Positions 5,339 to 6,399 of a stretch of DNA of 6,399 nucleotides are shown here, piece by piece. The notes under the pieces were generated by a model. The model was not told the DNA's origin. It was given only the letters and a program-made list of their open reading frames with translations, and ran no database searches. The DNA is from Actinomycetota bacterium (GTDB lineage Bacteria; Actinomycetota; Acidimicrobiia; Acidimicrobiales; Microtrichaceae): assembly GCA_009700815.1 (NCBI GenBank), contig WLLG01000131.1, forward strand, positions 1-6,399, written 5' to 3'. The first letter of the stretch is position 1. Each line of letters starts with the position of its first letter. The position numbers were made by a program, and so were the translations under genes.

Positions 5339-6399
5339 TTCACAATCACTACTCGCAGCACATCCGCCGCATGGTGTCCGTCTCCGCCGCCGCCTGCCAA
5401 CACAGCAACAGTGTCACCCGTACGGACATGACCAGAGTCACGCGCCAACTCCACTAGGTGGTCCATCATTGCCAGGCTCTCAACCCTGTGTGGTGCAAGC
5501 AAAGGCGTTGCACCCCAACTCAGGGTGAGTTGCCGAAGGGTCTGCTCCAACGGCGTGTACGCAATGATCGGCATGCTGGGCCGGAACCGTGCGATCGATC
5601 GAACGGTGAAACCTGATTCAGAGATGCAGATAATTGCATCCACGTTCATCTCGGTTGCTGCTCGCCAGGTGGCACCAGTCATTGCGTCCGTGATTCGCGC
5701 AGGACCATCGCCCAGAGCTTCACTCCTGAGCAGACGGATCCGGCGAGCCCAAGCGTCGTAATCAAAATCTTGATCGGCACGATCTGCGATTCTGGCCATG
5801 GTCGCCACGGCGTTGACCGGGTCATGGCCAACAGCGCTCTCTGCCGACAGCATCACTGCTGAAGTCCCGTCGAACACTGCGTTCGCAACATCGCTGACCT
5901 CGGCGCGAGTAGGTGAAGGAGCTGTCACCATTGACTCCAGCATTTGAGTTGCGGTTATCACTGGCTTTCCAAGGGCAATGCACTCGCGAATGATCTGCTT
6001 TTGCACGTGGGGCAACTCTTCAATCCCTAGCTCCGAACCAAGGTCACCACGAGCAACCATCAACGCACCGGAAGCCTCGATGATGCCCTGAAGATTCTCG
6101 ACCGCTGCCCGGGTCTCAATCTTTGCAACTAACAGAGGGCCGATCGGATGAGGTTCAGTTCCTGCTTTACGCATATCTGCACCCGAACGAACAAACGAGA
6201 AAGCAACCATGTCCACGCCGACTTCGACAAATGCATCCAGCTTGACGAGGTCCTCCGGGGTTGGCGACGCAATCCCAAGCCGTTCAGAAGGCACGTGCAA
6301 ACCTGGGCGACCTTGTACGGGTCCGCCATGAGTAATTCGTGCCGTTGCGGCGTCGCCATCTACGGACTCGATGACCAACGTGACGCTGCCATCCCCAAC
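5335..6399 (-). CDS. pyk: Pyruvate kinase, divergent, N-terminus beyond the window
   Basis: The frame is open to the window edge, giving 354 residues and lacking roughly the first quarter to third of the usual 470-residue enzyme. Counting from the edge, the visible part starts at the end of the B domain (GDGSV), then GRPGLHVP (30-37), the catalytic LLVAKIET with K93 and metal ligand E95, MVARGDLG (114-121) with metal ligand D119, and ATQMLESM (150-157) with T151. PSPTRAEVSDVANAVFDGTS follows. The enzyme makes pyruvate and ATP from phosphoenolpyruvate and ADP as the last step of glycolysis. Two places depart from the common form: MLSAESA replaces MLSGETA, and the C-terminus ends in a glycine-rich AGGGGDGHHAADVLRVV stretch instead of the usual effector-loop wording. 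GRPGLHVPSERL also replaces the standard KGVNLPG. This may be a second, paralogous isoform. Confidence 0.92.
   Translation of the reverse strand, partial: VGDGSVTLVIESVDGDAATARITHGGPVQGRPGLHVPSERLGIASPTPEDLVKLDAFVEVGVDMVAFSFVRSGADMRKAGTEPHPIGPLLVAKIETRAAVENLQGIIEASGALMVARGDLGSELGIEELPHVQKQIIRECIALGKPVITATQMLESMVTAPSPTRAEVSDVANAVFDGTSAVMLSAESAVGHDPVNAVATMARIADRADQDFDYDAWARRIRLLRSEALGDGPARITDAMTGATWRAATEMNVDAIICISESGFTVRSIARFRPSMPIIAYTPLEQTLRQLTLSWGATPLLAPHRVESLAMMDHLVELARDSGHVRTGDTVAVLAGGGGDGHHAADVLRVVIVK

Overview
The window looks like ordinary chromosomal DNA from a member of the Actinomycetota. The grounds are a DUF3151 protein (a family known mainly from actinobacteria), an actinobacterial-style RNase D with an HRDC domain and a long C-terminal extension, frequent GTG starts, two -10 elements placed for leaderless transcripts, and a moderately high GC content (mid-to-upper fifties percent by eye, not counted). 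The GC is low for a soil streptomycete or mycobacterium, so an aquatic or otherwise moderate-GC lineage is possible, but the sequence does not settle this.

Layout. At the left, on the plus strand, lie the 3' part of a TauE/SafE-type membrane exporter (1-792, cut by the window edge) and a small membrane protein resembling DUF1634 (789-1103), joined by a 4-base GTGA overlap. Everything else is on the minus strand. Reading from right to left: the C-terminal three quarters of a divergent pyruvate kinase (5335-6399, cut by the window edge), an alpha/beta hydrolase (4532-5338, GTGA overlap with the kinase), a DUF3151 protein (4050-4490), a PLP-dependent decarboxylase/lyase of the sphingosine-1-phosphate lyase type (2707-3987), a single-domain rhodanese (2271-2591) and RNase D (1100-2266). 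The plus and minus blocks converge on a palindromic CTAG that supplies the TAG stop of both terminal genes.

Transcription units, inferred. Pyruvate kinase and hydrolase are translationally coupled. DUF3151 and the PLP enzyme each appear to have their own leaderless promoter: a TANNNT -10 box lies exactly six bases before the ATG in both cases. The rhodanese has a good GGAG ribosome binding site and is followed after four bases by RNase D, so those two probably form one unit. The only intergenic gap over 100 bases (2592-2706) carries a perfect 8-bp inverted repeat and the decayed-looking trace of a CPNC zinc knuckle.

Functionally the window mixes central metabolism (pyruvate kinase), lipid or amine breakdown (S1P-lyase-like enzyme, hydrolase), sulfur handling (exporter, rhodanese) and tRNA or other RNA 3' processing (RNase D). 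I see no mobile element, phage, CRISPR, toxin-antitoxin or defence locus, no tRNA or rRNA gene, and no gene-free stretch above 300 bases. I found no convincing new system. The most useful leads are the twin leaderless promoters, the S1P-lyase-like enzyme, the unusual pyruvate kinase and the inverted repeat.
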